NCBI GenBank assembly: GCA_900553895.1 | Contig: USFB01000006.1 | Coordinates: forward strand, 21,536 to 85,535 | Origin: an uncultured bacterium | Lineage (GTDB): Bacteria; Cyanobacteriota; Vampirovibrionia; Gastranaerophilales; Gastranaerophilaceae | Length of the DNA stretch: 64,000 bases | Reading direction: 5' to 3' | Part shown: in pieces, positions 43,928 to 53,341 of the stretch | Layout of the letters: the number at the start of each line of letters is the position of its first letter | Numbering within the stretch: position 1 is the stretch's first letter | Notes under the pieces: model-generated | Told to the model about the DNA's origin: nothing | Databases searched by the model: none | The model's input: the letters and a program-made list of their open reading frames with translations, nothing else | Translations under genes and position numbers: made by a program

Positions 43928-45148
43928 TTAAACCAATTTAGCAAACTTTCTCTTACCAGCCTGTAAAACAACATCCATTTGAGGTTTTACAACAAATCCC
44001 ATATCAGAGATTTTTTCACCGTCAATTTTAACACCGCCACCTTGGATTAAACGTTTTGCTTCACCTTTTGATTGAACAAATGATAATTCAACCAACAAAT
44101 CCAAAATGCTTTTTTCAGCGTCTATTTTAACACTTTCGATATCTTCAGGAATACCTTTATTTGATACAACGTTAATAAAATCTTCTTGAGCTTTATCTGC
44201 ACCTTCTTTTCCGTGGTATTCTTCTGTAATCATATGCGCTAAAGCCATCTTAATATCACGAGGATTGATTGAATTAGATGCAATTTCTTCATCCATTTTT
44301 TCTAATTCTGATTGTGGAACATCAGTTAACAATGAATAGTAACGAGTAATTAACGTATCAGGAATACTCATTAATTTACCGAACATATCTTTTGCACTGT
44401 CGGTAAGTGAAATACAGTGTTCAGGATATGTTTTAGACATCTTAACTACACCGTCAGTGCCTTCTAAAAGTGGTAACATCATTACTAATTGAGGATATTT
44501 TTTGCCGTAAGCAGCTTGAATATCACGTCCTAAAAGCGTATTAAATCTTTGGTCAGTACCACCCAATTCGATATCCGCATCAATTGCAACTGAATCGTAA
44601 GCTTGCATTAGAGGGTAGAAAAATTCATGGATAGCAATTGGTTTACCTTCTGCGTATCTTTTAGCAAAATCATCTCTTGTCATCATTTGAGCAACAGTAA
44701 CTTTTCCTGCAAGTTGTAACATTTCTGTAAATGTTAATTTATGAAGCCAATCTGCGTTATTCACAACTTCTGCTTGAGAAATATCAATAACCTTTGACAT
44801 TTGCGCAAAATAGGTTTTAGCATTTTCTTCAACCTGTTCTTTTGTTAAAGCCGGTCTTGTTTCAGATTTGCCTGACGGATCACCTATCATAGCAGTAGCA
44901 CCACCAACAAGAAGAACAATTTTATGTCCAAGCTTTTGGAATTCTTTTAACTTTCTCATAACAACCGTATGACCAAGGTGCAAGTCAGGTCTTGTCGGAT
45001 CCATACCCAATTTAATTCTTAGCGGTGTATTTGTATCTGCTGCGTGTTGGAGTTTTACAGCCAATTCTTCAATACCACCGGGAAGCACTTCAGCATTTCT
45101 TGTCAATTGTTTTGCTTGTTCAATAAATTCTTGTCTAATGTCTACCAT
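43928..45148 (-). CDS. tyrS: Tyrosyl-tRNA synthetase
   Basis: 406 residues, class I synthetase. HLGHT replaces HIGH in GMDPTRPDLHLGHTVVMRKL (about 43-62); KMSKT is the KMSKS motif near 232-236; the C-terminal S4-like domain has LIQGGGVKIDGEKI. Length and VAQMMTRDDFAKR suggest the TyrZ-like bacterial subgroup. AAGGGG precedes the ATG. Confidence 0.96.
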   Translation of the reverse strand: MVDIRQEFIEQAKQLTRNAEVLPGGIEELAVKLQHAADTNTPLRIKLGMDPTRPDLHLGHTVVMRKLKEFQKLGHKIVLLVGGATAMIGDPSGKSETRPALTKEQVEENAKTYFAQMSKVIDISQAEVVNNADWLHKLTFTEMLQLAGKVTVAQMMTRDDFAKRYAEGKPIAIHEFFYPLMQAYDSVAIDADIELGGTDQRFNTLLGRDIQAAYGKKYPQLVMMLPLLEGTDGVVKMSKTYPEHCISLTDSAKDMFGKLMSIPDTLITRYYSLLTDVPQSELEKMDEEIASNSINPRDIKMALAHMITEEYHGKEGADKAQEDFINVVSNKGIPEDIESVKIDAEKSILDLLVELSFVQSKGEAKRLIQGGGVKIDGEKISDMGFVVKPQMDVVLQAGKRKFAKLV

Positions 45149-45212
45149 AATAAATTCCCCTTATAATTTTTCCTTTAACACAAGGATACCAAAAATAAAT
45201 AAATGCGTAAAC

Positions 45213-45250
45213 AACAAAAAAGCGGACGTTTTATCGTCCGCTTTTTTGTT
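45213..45250. terminator. Bidirectional terminator downstream of the ferredoxin gene
   Basis: AACAAAAAAGCGGACG (45213-45228) and its full complement (45235-45250) with loop TTTTAT; a 16-base-pair stem. Confidence 0.93.
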
Positions 45251-45264
45251 GAATCTTTAGTATT

Positions 45265-45441
45265 CTATGCAACAGTAATAGCTGAAACAGGGCAAGCGTT
45301 AGCTGCTTCTTCAACACAAGCTTCGTTTCCTGCAATACCAGCTTCTTTTACTTCTGCTCTATCTTCTACGTGGAAAACTGCATCGCAAATTGATTCGCAT
45401 GCGCCACAACCGATACAAGAATCTTCAATAGTTACGTTCAT
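45265..45441 (-). CDS. Single-cluster [4Fe-4S] ferredoxin
   Basis: 58 residues. The start has AGGAG eight bases upstream. Cysteines C9, C12, C15 (CIGCGAC) and C50 (ACPVSAI) fit one [4Fe-4S] cluster; C19 and C42 match the disulfide pair of Desulfovibrio gigas-type ferredoxins. Acidic overall, so a small soluble electron carrier, plausibly for a pyruvate:ferredoxin oxidoreductase or hydrogenase coded elsewhere. It is a stand-alone gene between deoB and tyrS with its own terminator. Confidence 0.93.
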   Translation of the reverse strand: MNVTIEDSCIGCGACESICDAVFHVEDRAEVKEAGIAGNEACVEEAANACPVSAITVA

Positions 45442-45514
45442 TTGTTTTCTCCTTTTTATATTTTACAGTCCTTACCAAGTAAGAACAATTTCATTATACC
45501 GCTAAAATTAAAAA

Positions 45515-46693
45515 TTAAAATAACCAGTCAGACACTCTTTGTGCAATTGAATCAAATCCAACGGTTACACCCAAATCTTTTGGTTCAATTCCTCTTGAAT
45601 AGTACAATACAGGAACTTGTTCTCTTGTGTGATCAGTTCCAGGTACTGTTGGGTCGCAGCCGTGGTCTGCCGTAACGATTAACAAATCGTCTTCGCCTAT
45701 AAGTGGAAGAATTTTTTCCAAGTATTCGTCAATTTCTTCAATTGCCTTGCCATAGCCTTCAGCATTATTTCTATGACCGAAAAGCATATCAGTATCTACA
45801 AGATTTGTGAAAATAACTTCTCTATCATTATCAGTAATATTAGCACTCGGATATTTAATTTTATCTAAATCCAAAGTCCCGTCAATCGCTTTAATAGTTA
45901 ATTCTAAGCCCTCTTTGTTTGAGCCGGTGTGGATTGCATGTGTTATACCTGCTTTTTCGAAAATGTCTTCAATTTTACCGATACCGATAACTTTTGCACC
46001 CGCATCTTTAACTTTGTCTAACACAGTTTTGCCAAACGGTGCCATTGAATAATCGCGTCTATCTTTTGAAATTCTGGTTGGTTTGCCGTCGATTATTTTA
46101 TATGGTCGAGCAATAACTCTTGCTACATTGTATTTACCTTCATCTAAAATCTTTCTTGCAATTTCACACCATTTGTAAAGAGTTTCCAAAGGTATCATAT
46201 CTGTATCAAGCGCAATTTGGAACACGCTATCTGCAGAAGTGTAAACGATTGGAAAACCTGTTTTGTGGTGTTCGTCGTTTAATTGTTCGATGATTGCTGT
46301 CCCGCTTGCAGGAATGTTTGCTAAAATTCCTTTACAACCGGTTTCTTCTATAAATTTATCAATAAGTTCTTTTGGAAAACCTTGTGGAAATGTTGCAAAA
46401 GGTTTTTCTGAAACAAGACCTGCGATTTCCCAATGACCTGTAGTTGTATCTTTACCTTTAGATTTTTCTTGTAAAGTTCCATATTGTCCGATTGGAGTTG
46501 CGGTTTTGTTAATACCTTCAAAATCTTGAATATTACCCAGCCCTAATAATTCTAAAGATGGCACATCAAGTCCTTTATTAAAAGCACATACATTTCTTAA
46601 AGTATTACATTCTTTAATATCACCGAATTCTTCACAATCAGGCATTGCGCCAATACCCATTGAATCAATAACCATAATAATTGCTCGTTTCAT
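45515..46693 (-). CDS. deoB: Phosphopentomutase
   Basis: 392 residues of the alkaline-phosphatase-like metalloenzyme family. Metal ligands in MVIDSMGIGAMPD at the N-terminus and LLIVTADHGCDPT and TDHTREQVPVL near the C-terminus; KGKDTTTGHWEIAG carries the phosphorylated threonine. Interconverts (deoxy)ribose-1-phosphate and -5-phosphate for nucleoside salvage. AAGGAG precedes the ATG. Confidence 0.96.
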   Translation of the reverse strand: MKRAIIMVIDSMGIGAMPDCEEFGDIKECNTLRNVCAFNKGLDVPSLELLGLGNIQDFEGINKTATPIGQYGTLQEKSKGKDTTTGHWEIAGLVSEKPFATFPQGFPKELIDKFIEETGCKGILANIPASGTAIIEQLNDEHHKTGFPIVYTSADSVFQIALDTDMIPLETLYKWCEIARKILDEGKYNVARVIARPYKIIDGKPTRISKDRRDYSMAPFGKTVLDKVKDAGAKVIGIGKIEDIFEKAGITHAIHTGSNKEGLELTIKAIDGTLDLDKIKYPSANITDNDREVIFTNLVDTDMLFGHRNNAEGYGKAIEEIDEYLEKILPLIGEDDLLIVTADHGCDPTVPGTDHTREQVPVLYYSRGIEPKDLGVTVGFDSIAQRVSDWLF

Positions 46694-46790
46694 ATAAAAA
46701 CTCCTTTACAACCATAAATAATTTCAAAGTTATTATAACATATAAACATTTCATGGTATTATATTGTTAATGAAAAAAAGGAGAGTTAAT

Positions 46791-48089
46791 ATGTTAACTA
46801 AAAATTCATCATTAAGAACAGTTTTTTCAGGTGTAGATTTTTCAAAATATTCATCTAAAACATCTGAATTTGTAAGTGAATTTTCTTCTCGCGCAAACAA
46901 AGAAGGTAAATTCTTAAACTGGGTAAACTTACCACAAGAACAATTAAAAAGATTAGATGACATCTATTCTTTAGCATCAAAATTGAAAGCTCAAACAGGC
47001 GTTGAAAAACTTAGTGTTATGGGTATTGGTGGTTCTAAACACACTGTAGAACACATGCTTGGTATTAACGGCTTGAATATCAATTCTGATTCAATTTTCT
47101 TCTATTCAGATGTTGATTCAATCAGTTTTGCAAGATTTTTGCACAAATTAGGTAACGACGTTTTATCTTCAAACTACCTAATCGCATCTAAATCAGGCTC
47201 AACTTTTGAAACAAAAGATGGTTTCTTGAGAATTCAAAAAATGTTAGAAGATGCTTACATGGCTAAAGGTCAATCAGAAGAAGAAGCTAAAAAATCAGCA
47301 GCTAAACACTTTATCGCTGTAACAGACAAAAACGCTGAAAAAAGCGAACTTAGAAGAAGTTCAATTGAAAGCGGTTGGTTAGGCGATTTGTACATTCATG
47401 ATGATGTTGGCGGAAGATTCTCTGCTTTTGATGATCACGCATTGTTCACTCTAGCATTTGCAGGCATGAAAAAAGAAGATATGGCATCAATGTTACGTTC
47501 TGCACAAGAAATTTCTTCTCAATCACTATCAGCAGATTTAGAAATCAACGATGCTTTAAAAGAAGGTATCTTCTGGGCTGACGCTAAACTTAACGGTATT
47601 GCAGCATCTGTTCACCAATACATGGGTTCAATGTTTGAAAACACAGTTTACTGGCATGCTCAAATGCAAAATGAATCTGTTAAAGACACGTTAAAACAAA
47701 TTGCTAAAGTTCCTGATGCTATGCACCACTCAGCAGAAGCACACTTTAACCCTGCAAACAAGTTAGTTTTCGCGCTAACAGTTCCTGTTGATAATGGCGT
47801 TTGTGCTGAAAATGCAGAAGCTTATATCGGTGCTTTAACTAAGTCTTATGAATCAACAGGCGCATTCTTTAAAGAATATGTTGAAACAAATTCTCTAGGC
47901 TTAACTCCTGAAGCAGCAGGTGCAGTAACTCAATTAAGAGCATTTGCAACTTGCTATCAAGAAATCGTTGAAGCAGTTATGCAAAACAAACAACTTCCTG
48001 ACGTTTTAGACAGCGTACTTCAACCACACGTAGAATTCTATAAGAAGAATTTAAAAGGTGGAGTTGTTGTTCCGGGTAGAATTTCTTAA
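46791..48089 (+). CDS. pgi: Glucose-6-phosphate isomerase
   Basis: 432 residues from ATG 46791, which has AAGGAGAG upstream; nine upstream codons are open but lack a ribosome site. SIS-fold sugar isomerase: MGIGGSKHTVEHML near 75-88, the phosphate-binding SKSGSTFETKDGF, and a late NPANKLVFAL region. Shorter and divergent from E. coli Pgi (549), closer to the compact Gram-positive/cyanobacterial type. Role is glycolysis and gluconeogenesis; other SIS isomerases are less likely. Confidence 0.85.
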   Translation: MLTKNSSLRTVFSGVDFSKYSSKTSEFVSEFSSRANKEGKFLNWVNLPQEQLKRLDDIYSLASKLKAQTGVEKLSVMGIGGSKHTVEHMLGINGLNINSDSIFFYSDVDSISFARFLHKLGNDVLSSNYLIASKSGSTFETKDGFLRIQKMLEDAYMAKGQSEEEAKKSAAKHFIAVTDKNAEKSELRRSSIESGWLGDLYIHDDVGGRFSAFDDHALFTLAFAGMKKEDMASMLRSAQEISSQSLSADLEINDALKEGIFWADAKLNGIAASVHQYMGSMFENTVYWHAQMQNESVKDTLKQIAKVPDAMHHSAEAHFNPANKLVFALTVPVDNGVCAENAEAYIGALTKSYESTGAFFKEYVETNSLGLTPEAAGAVTQLRAFATCYQEIVEAVMQNKQLPDVLDSVLQPHVEFYKKNLKGGVVVPGRIS

Positions 48090-48112
48090 GATTAGAAATT
48101 AAATTAATAAAG

Positions 48113-48146
48113 AAAACGAGTCAGACTTTTTAATCTGACTCGTTTT
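48113..48146. terminator. Bidirectional terminator between pgi and an MFS gene
   Basis: AAAACGAGTCAGA (48113-48125) and its complement (48134-48146). The stop and last codons of the minus-strand MFS gene lie inside loop and stem. Confidence 0.9.
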
Positions 48147-49302
48147 TCTTTTCCTTCAAAAATTTTACAAAGTAAGAAGAAATAGCCGGAACGATACTTA
48201 ATAGAACAAGTACCTTCATAATTCCGCAATTTTGTGCAACGGCACCTAATATCGACATGCATAATGCGACGATTCCCCAACAGAAACCGTTAATAAATCC
48301 AGCGACAATACTCTTATATTCAGGCAATGTTCTTTGTGCCCAAACCATTGTAACCGGCTGTGCCAACATTGTTGTAAATCCGATTAGAAAGAAAATCACA
48401 AGTGATAAGACCGCATGTGTTTTGTAAGTCAGGGCAAACAATACCATCATAGGGAAAGTTGCCCACATAGAAAAATACACAACTGGTTTTGAACCGAAAA
48501 GTTTTTCTGCCTTCGAACTCAAAAACGAACTGAATGCACCTGCAAAAACGAACAAAAACAACGCAAAACCGATATAGAAAGGTGAATGTCCCATTGCTTT
48601 CCATAAGAACGGGAGCAATATGCAAGAACTGTTCGTAATTAAAGATTTCATCATAGAAATTAGCATTAAGTAGTTCATTTGTCTGTTAGACAAAATATCT
48701 TTAAAAGATTTAAAAAATTCTTTTTTTACAGGAGGTTTTTCAAGCTTTGATAATTTAGGAACGCAGAAAAACATTACAGAAGCCAGAACTAAGCCGATTA
48801 GTGAAGTGTAAGAAATCATTGAGAGTCCTAAAACTTGAGTAATTAATGCTGCTAAAAGCGGACCAAAGGCGAAGCCTAATGAGCCCATACTGATAAATAT
48901 CCCCATATTGTTGGAGCAGTCTTTACCTGAAAAATGGTTTACGAAGCCCATAGACTGCGGATGAAAAAAACTTCCGCCTAGACTGCCTAAAATCATAAAG
49001 GCTAATAGTACATAAATGTTAGGAGCAAGCGGAGTTAGCGGAATAAATACTGAAGCTAGAATTAAGCCCCAAAAAATAAAAAATCTTTTAAGAATATTAT
49101 CGGCAAAAAATCCGAAAACAGGTTGAAGCATAGACGAACAAATGTGAGAAATACTTATAATTACGGTCGCGATTGCCATTGAAAACCCGAGCTTCGATGC
49201 AATAAAAGGCATAATAGGATTTAAAAATCCACTGTATACATCTGCTATTAAGTGCCCCAAACATAACCAAATTATTGCTCTTTTTGTTGTTTCTTTGTTC
49301 AT
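48130..49302 (-). CDS. Major facilitator superfamily transporter, Fsr-like
   Basis: 390 residues from the ATG at 49302 with AAGGAAG upstream; 19 further open codons lack a ribosome site. About twelve hydrophobic segments. LCLGHLIADVYSGFLNPIMP at the N-terminus and the motif A loop GFFADNILKRF fit the fosmidomycin-resistance-like branch of MFS exporters. Substrate unknown. Convergent with pgi, divergent from the winged-helix gene. Confidence 0.75.
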   Translation of the reverse strand: MNKETTKRAIIWLCLGHLIADVYSGFLNPIMPFIASKLGFSMAIATVIISISHICSSMLQPVFGFFADNILKRFFIFWGLILASVFIPLTPLAPNIYVLLAFMILGSLGGSFFHPQSMGFVNHFSGKDCSNNMGIFISMGSLGFAFGPLLAALITQVLGLSMISYTSLIGLVLASVMFFCVPKLSKLEKPPVKKEFFKSFKDILSNRQMNYLMLISMMKSLITNSSCILLPFLWKAMGHSPFYIGFALFLFVFAGAFSSFLSSKAEKLFGSKPVVYFSMWATFPMMVLFALTYKTHAVLSLVIFFLIGFTTMLAQPVTMVWAQRTLPEYKSIVAGFINGFCWGIVALCMSILGAVAQNCGIMKVLVLLSIVPAISSYFVKFLKEKKNESD

Positions 49303-49347
49303 CTTCCTTATCCTCGTCCCTTTTACAATAATTATAGTCTGCATAAA

Positions 49348-49376
49348 TTGATTAATCAAACGTATAGTGTTATAAT
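49348..49376 (+). promoter_or_regulatory. Strong promoter of the 49383 gene, predicted leaderless
   Basis: TTGATT (49348-49353), 17-base spacer, perfect TATAAT (49371-49376), ATG six bases later. No Shine-Dalgarno. Confidence 0.65.
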
Positions 49377-49382
49377 CAAGCT

Positions 49383-49697
49383 ATGAGTACAGAAGCGGAA
49401 GATAGAAATTTAAAAATGGTTGGTTTGGAGTTAATGTTTTTAACTCCGGAAAAATACAGTCATGCAGATGGTATTACTGCGGTCGAACTTGCGAAACTTG
49501 TAAATTTGCCTGTTGAGGAAGTGAAAAAGAAGCTTCAAATTTTAAAAGAAAAAAATATCGTACGCGTTAAAGGAATAAATCCTAAGTGTTGGCTTTTTGA
49601 TGAATACAATTTTCAACGTTTGGATGACGATGATGATATATTTCATTTACTTTGTAATTTTGATGACGTGGATTTTGATAAGTACTTTAGTTATTAA
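49383..49697 (+). CDS. Small winged-helix-like protein
   Basis: 104 residues. Residues about 24-62 (GITAVELAKLVNLPVEEVKK, then LQILKEKNIVRVKG) have the helix-turn-helix plus wing pattern of winged-helix DNA-binding domains. The C-terminus is very acidic (RLDDDDDIFHLL, DDVDFDKYFSY), which is unusual for a DNA-binding protein and could be a partner-binding tail. Single gene before tRNA-Arg. Confidence 0.65.
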   Translation: MSTEAEDRNLKMVGLELMFLTPEKYSHADGITAVELAKLVNLPVEEVKKKLQILKEKNIVRVKGINPKCWLFDEYNFQRLDDDDDIFHLLCNFDDVDFDKYFSY

Positions 49698-49721
49698 ATT
49701 TTATAAAACATTAAGTTTTAC

Positions 49722-49750
49722 TTGATAATTTTTTATATTGTTGTTATAGT
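49722..49750 (+). promoter_or_regulatory. Promoter of tRNA-Arg
   Basis: TTGATA (49722-49727), 17-base spacer, TATAGT (49745-49750), 32 bases before the tRNA. Confidence 0.55.
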
Positions 49751-49781
49751 AGACATGTTGAAATTATTTTCAATGGTTTTT

Positions 49782-49855
<74 letters not shown>

Positions 49856-49867
49856 AATTTTATTAAG

Positions 49868-49891
49868 ACTCTCTTTGATGAGAGTTTTTTT
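49868..49891 (+). terminator. Terminator of tRNA-Arg
   Basis: ACTCTC, loop TTTGAT, GAGAGT, then seven T. Confidence 0.85.
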
Positions 49892-49918
49892 GTATAAAGA
49901 GTCGTTTGGAGTTTAAAT

Positions 49919-50884
49919 ATGTCTGCAAATAGAGAGAAAGTAAGTTTTTGGCAAGAGTTAAAAAGTAACTTTTTGTGTTTATTTTCTTTGCAAGATATTG
50001 ACGAACATTATGTAATTAAACTATTTGGTATCAAGTTTTGTAAAAAACATTCATTTAAATTTGATGAAATAGATATAATGGAAAAAGGCATAAATGAAAC
50101 AAAAAGAGAATACAAAGTTATTGTTTCACTTACAACCTTCCCTGCAAGAATAAATTTTGTTCATAAAACTATTTCAGCACTTTTAAATCAAACTTTTAAA
50201 CCGGATTCTGTTGTTTTGTGGCTGGCAGAAGAACAGTTTCCTGATAAAAAATTACCGGAGACATTACTTAATCTCCAAAAATATGGACTAGAAGTAAGGT
50301 GGTGTGAAGATATTCGCTCGTTTAAAAAACTTGTTCCAAGTTTACGAGAATTTCCGAATGATATAATTGTGACAGCAGATGATGATATTTTTTATCCGTC
50401 AGATTGGCTTGAAAACTTATACAACCTGTACTTAAGATATCCAAATTGTATTTGCGCAAATAGAGCCTTTATGGTTAAAAAAGGTAAAGAAAAATATTAT
50501 ATGACATCGCGCAATTATTGTTATAATAAAAGTTTCTTGCCAAGATTCAAAAATGAATTTATGACAGGGTATGGAACTTTATTCCCGCCTCATAGCTTGA
50601 ATGAAGAAGTTCTAAATAGTGAAATTTTTATGAAAGAAATACCTACGAATGATGATATTTGGTTCTGGGGGATGGCGGTTCGAAATGGAACTAAAATTGT
50701 AGTTAATCCTAATGGTTATAAATTAAAACTGGTTGAGAATAAAGAAGCACAGGAATTTTGTCTGAAAAATCTTAACAGAAATGATACGACCGTAGGTATG
50801 TCAGGTAGAGATGGAGTTAATTTAATGTGTAAATTGTATCCTGAAATAAAAGATAATTTGGAAGGTGAAAAGCGTGGGTATTAA
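49919..50884 (+). CDS. Glycosyltransferase-like protein
   Basis: 321 residues, GGAG before ATG. A leading ~60 residues precede a GT-A-like fold: VIVSLTTFPARINFVHKTIS opens the domain, ALLNQTFKPDSVVLWLAEEQ resembles the GT2 pattern, and IIVTADDDIFYP has the DDD nucleotide-sugar/metal site. GFxTPND-like ending TNDDIWFWGMAVRNG is typical of glycosyl-anchoring enzymes. Donor and acceptor unknown. First of five genes likely making surface polysaccharide. Confidence 0.75.
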   Translation: MSANREKVSFWQELKSNFLCLFSLQDIDEHYVIKLFGIKFCKKHSFKFDEIDIMEKGINETKREYKVIVSLTTFPARINFVHKTISALLNQTFKPDSVVLWLAEEQFPDKKLPETLLNLQKYGLEVRWCEDIRSFKKLVPSLREFPNDIIVTADDDIFYPSDWLENLYNLYLRYPNCICANRAFMVKKGKEKYYMTSRNYCYNKSFLPRFKNEFMTGYGTLFPPHSLNEEVLNSEIFMKEIPTNDDIWFWGMAVRNGTKIVVNPNGYKLKLVENKEAQEFCLKNLNRNDTTVGMSGRDGVNLMCKLYPEIKDNLEGEKRGY

Positions 50885-51797
50885 GGTTTCTGTTATTGTA
50901 CCTATTTATAACGTAGAAAAATATTTGAGAAAATGTTTGGATTCTTTAGTCAATCAAACACTCAAAGATATTGAGATTATTTGTATAAATGATGGAACAA
51001 AAGATAATTCTGTCGATATCGTAAATGAATATCTCCAAAAATATCCTAATGTTATTCTAATAAACCAAGAAAATCAGGGTTTAGGCATGGCAAGAAACAA
51101 TGCAATGAAACATGCTAAAGGTGATTATATTGCTTTTGTTGATTCTGATGATTGGGTTGATTTAAATATGTACGAAGTTTTATACAACAAAGCTATTGAA
51201 ACTAACGCCGACATTGTAGAATGTGATTATCGGATGGTATTTGAAAATTCTACAAAAATAAAAAATAGAACTCTTTTTGGCTCTTTGCATACTTGGAAAA
51301 AATTTCCGATTGTTTGTGGAAAAGTTTTTGACTGGAAGTTTGTGAAAAAAGAATTATTTGATGGGCTTAGATGCATGGTTTGGAATCGACTCTACAAAAG
51401 AAGTTTGATTTTTGATAACAATTTAGCTTTTCCAAAAGGAAAATGTGAAGATTATCCATTTTCTTTAGATGCTGTTTTATCTGCAAAAAGTATAGTGTAT
51501 TGCCCTAAAACATTATACAATTATTTAATTCGTTTTGGGAGCTTGTCTATCAGAGAAGATACTTTGCAAGAAGATAAAAAGAAGGAAGATAGAATTTACA
51601 GAACAAGAGTGTTAAGGATTCTAAAAAAACATAATTTAACGAAAGAGCTTTTAGGGTTATACAAAAAAACGCTTAGTCGTTATGGTAAAAACTCTTTTTT
51701 TGAAAATATTTTTTCATGTAAAACAAGTATTCTAAACGGTAAAAACTTAAAACGTATTACAATTTTAGGAATAACTTTCCATATAGGGAGAAAGTAA
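50874..51797 (+). CDS. Family 2 glycosyltransferase
   Basis: 307 residues from the GTG at 50874 (GGAAGG eight bases upstream); a GTG three codons earlier is possible. GT-A fold with VSVIVPIYNVEKYLRKCLDS, DGTKDNSVDIVNEYL and the DxD-type YIAFVDSDDWVDL; catalytic region CEDYPFSLDAVLSA. Transfers sugars to a growing glycan at the cytoplasmic membrane. Overlaps the previous gene by eleven bases. Confidence 0.88.
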   Translation: MGIKVSVIVPIYNVEKYLRKCLDSLVNQTLKDIEIICINDGTKDNSVDIVNEYLQKYPNVILINQENQGLGMARNNAMKHAKGDYIAFVDSDDWVDLNMYEVLYNKAIETNADIVECDYRMVFENSTKIKNRTLFGSLHTWKKFPIVCGKVFDWKFVKKELFDGLRCMVWNRLYKRSLIFDNNLAFPKGKCEDYPFSLDAVLSAKSIVYCPKTLYNYLIRFGSLSIREDTLQEDKKKEDRIYRTRVLRILKKHNLTKELLGLYKKTLSRYGKNSFFENIFSCKTSILNGKNLKRITILGITFHIGRK

Positions 51798-51806
51798 GGA
51801 GCTATT

Positions 51807-52346
51807 ATGCCATTTGAATTTGAACCACAAAATATAAAAGATGTAATATTAGTTAAGCCAAAAGTGTTTGGTGACAATCGCGGATTTTTTATGGAAACTT
51901 ATAAAAAATCCGATTTTGTAGCTAACGGAATTGACGTAGAATTCAATCAAGATAACCACTCAAAATCATCTGCACATGTTTTGAGAGGCTTACACTTCCA
52001 AAAAGCACCTTATGCTCAGGCAAAACTTGTACGTTGCACACGTGGCAGAATTTACGATGTAGCAGTCGATATAAGAAAAGATTCTCCGACTTGCGGGCAG
52101 TATGTAAAAGTAGAATTATCAGAAGATAATAAGCACATGTTATTTATTCCGGAAGGTTTTGCTCATGGTTTTGTAGTGTTGTCAGATGAAGCAGAATTAA
52201 TTTATAAGGCAAGTGGAGAATATGCACCTAATGCTGATTGTGGTATAATTTGGAATGATAAAGATATAAATATTGACTGGAATATTGATTTTGAGCCAAT
52301 TTTGTCTGAAAAAGATATGACGCAAAAAACATTTAAAGAATTATAG
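51807..52346 (+). CDS. rfbC: dTDP-4-dehydrorhamnose 3,5-epimerase
   Basis: 179 residues, cupin fold. FGDNRGFFMETYKKSDF, the catalytic histidine in VLRGLHFQKAPYAQ, KLVRCTRGRIYDVAVDIRK and FIPEGFAHGFVVLSD are family hallmarks. Third step of dTDP-L-rhamnose synthesis. AAGGAG before the ATG, ten bases from the glycosyltransferase. Confidence 0.96.
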   Translation: MPFEFEPQNIKDVILVKPKVFGDNRGFFMETYKKSDFVANGIDVEFNQDNHSKSSAHVLRGLHFQKAPYAQAKLVRCTRGRIYDVAVDIRKDSPTCGQYVKVELSEDNKHMLFIPEGFAHGFVVLSDEAELIYKASGEYAPNADCGIIWNDKDINIDWNIDFEPILSEKDMTQKTFKEL

Positions 52347-52357
52347 GAGTTTAAGAT

Positions 52358-53341
52358 ATGACAACTGTTTTAGTTACCGGTGGTGCAGGATTTATAGGAA
52401 GCTGTTTTGTGCGTCATGAGTTAAAAAAGCATCCGGATTATAAGATTATCAACCTTGATGCATTAACTTATTGTGGTAATTTAGAAAATCTTAAAGATGT
52501 AGAAAATAATCCTAATTATACATTCGTGCATGGAAATATTTGTGATAGAAACCTTGTTAGAGATTTGGTTAAAGAAGCTGATTTGGTTGTAAATTTTGCT
52601 GCAGAATCTCATGTTGACAATTCTATTAAACATCCTGAAATATTTGTTGAAACAAATGTACAAGGGACTTTAAACTTACTTCAGGCATCAAAAGAACTTG
52701 GTGTTGAAAGATATTTACAGGTTTCAACAGATGAAGTTTATGGCACATTGGGTAAAACAGGATATTTTTATGAAACAACACCGCTTGCACCAAACAGCCC
52801 ATATTCAGCAAGTAAAGCAAGTGCTGATATGCTTGTAAGAGCGTATAGAGAAACTTACGGTTTACCAACTCTAAATACACATTGTTCAAACAACTATGGA
52901 CCTTATCAATATCCAGAAAAACTTATACCATTCTTTATTTCGCAATTATTAAAAGGTGAAAAAGTTCCTGTGTACGGTGATGGTCTGAATGTCCGTGACT
53001 GGTTGTATGTTTATGATCACTGTGAAGCTATTGATGTTGTCTTACATAAAGGTAAAGTTGGTGAAGTTTATAATATTGGCGGACATAACGAAAAAACAAA
53101 TATGGAAATTACCCGCTTGATATTAGATGCTATGGGTAAAGATGAAAGCTCAATAAAATATGTAGAAGACAGACTCGGTCATGATAGAAGATATGCAATT
53201 TCTAACGATAAAATTACATCTGAGCTTGGTTGGAAACCGTCTTTAACGTTTGAAGAAGGCATTAAAATCACTATTGACTGGTACTTAAACAACCAAGAAT
53301 GGATGAAAAGCATAGAAAACAAGAAAGCGAGTTTGGTGTAA
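52358..53341 (+). CDS. rfbB: dTDP-glucose 4,6-dehydratase
   Basis: 327 residues of the extended SDR family. NAD-binding TGGAGFIGSCFVRHE, catalytic YSASKAS near 149-155, STDEVYG with the active-site T-D-E, and NNYGPYQYPEKLIP. Second step of dTDP-rhamnose synthesis, forming the 4-keto-6-deoxy sugar for RfbC. TAA overlaps the rfbA start as TAATG. Confidence 0.97.
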   Translation: MTTVLVTGGAGFIGSCFVRHELKKHPDYKIINLDALTYCGNLENLKDVENNPNYTFVHGNICDRNLVRDLVKEADLVVNFAAESHVDNSIKHPEIFVETNVQGTLNLLQASKELGVERYLQVSTDEVYGTLGKTGYFYETTPLAPNSPYSASKASADMLVRAYRETYGLPTLNTHCSNNYGPYQYPEKLIPFFISQLLKGEKVPVYGDGLNVRDWLYVYDHCEAIDVVLHKGKVGEVYNIGGHNEKTNMEITRLILDAMGKDESSIKYVEDRLGHDRRYAISNDKITSELGWKPSLTFEEGIKITIDWYLNNQEWMKSIENKKASLV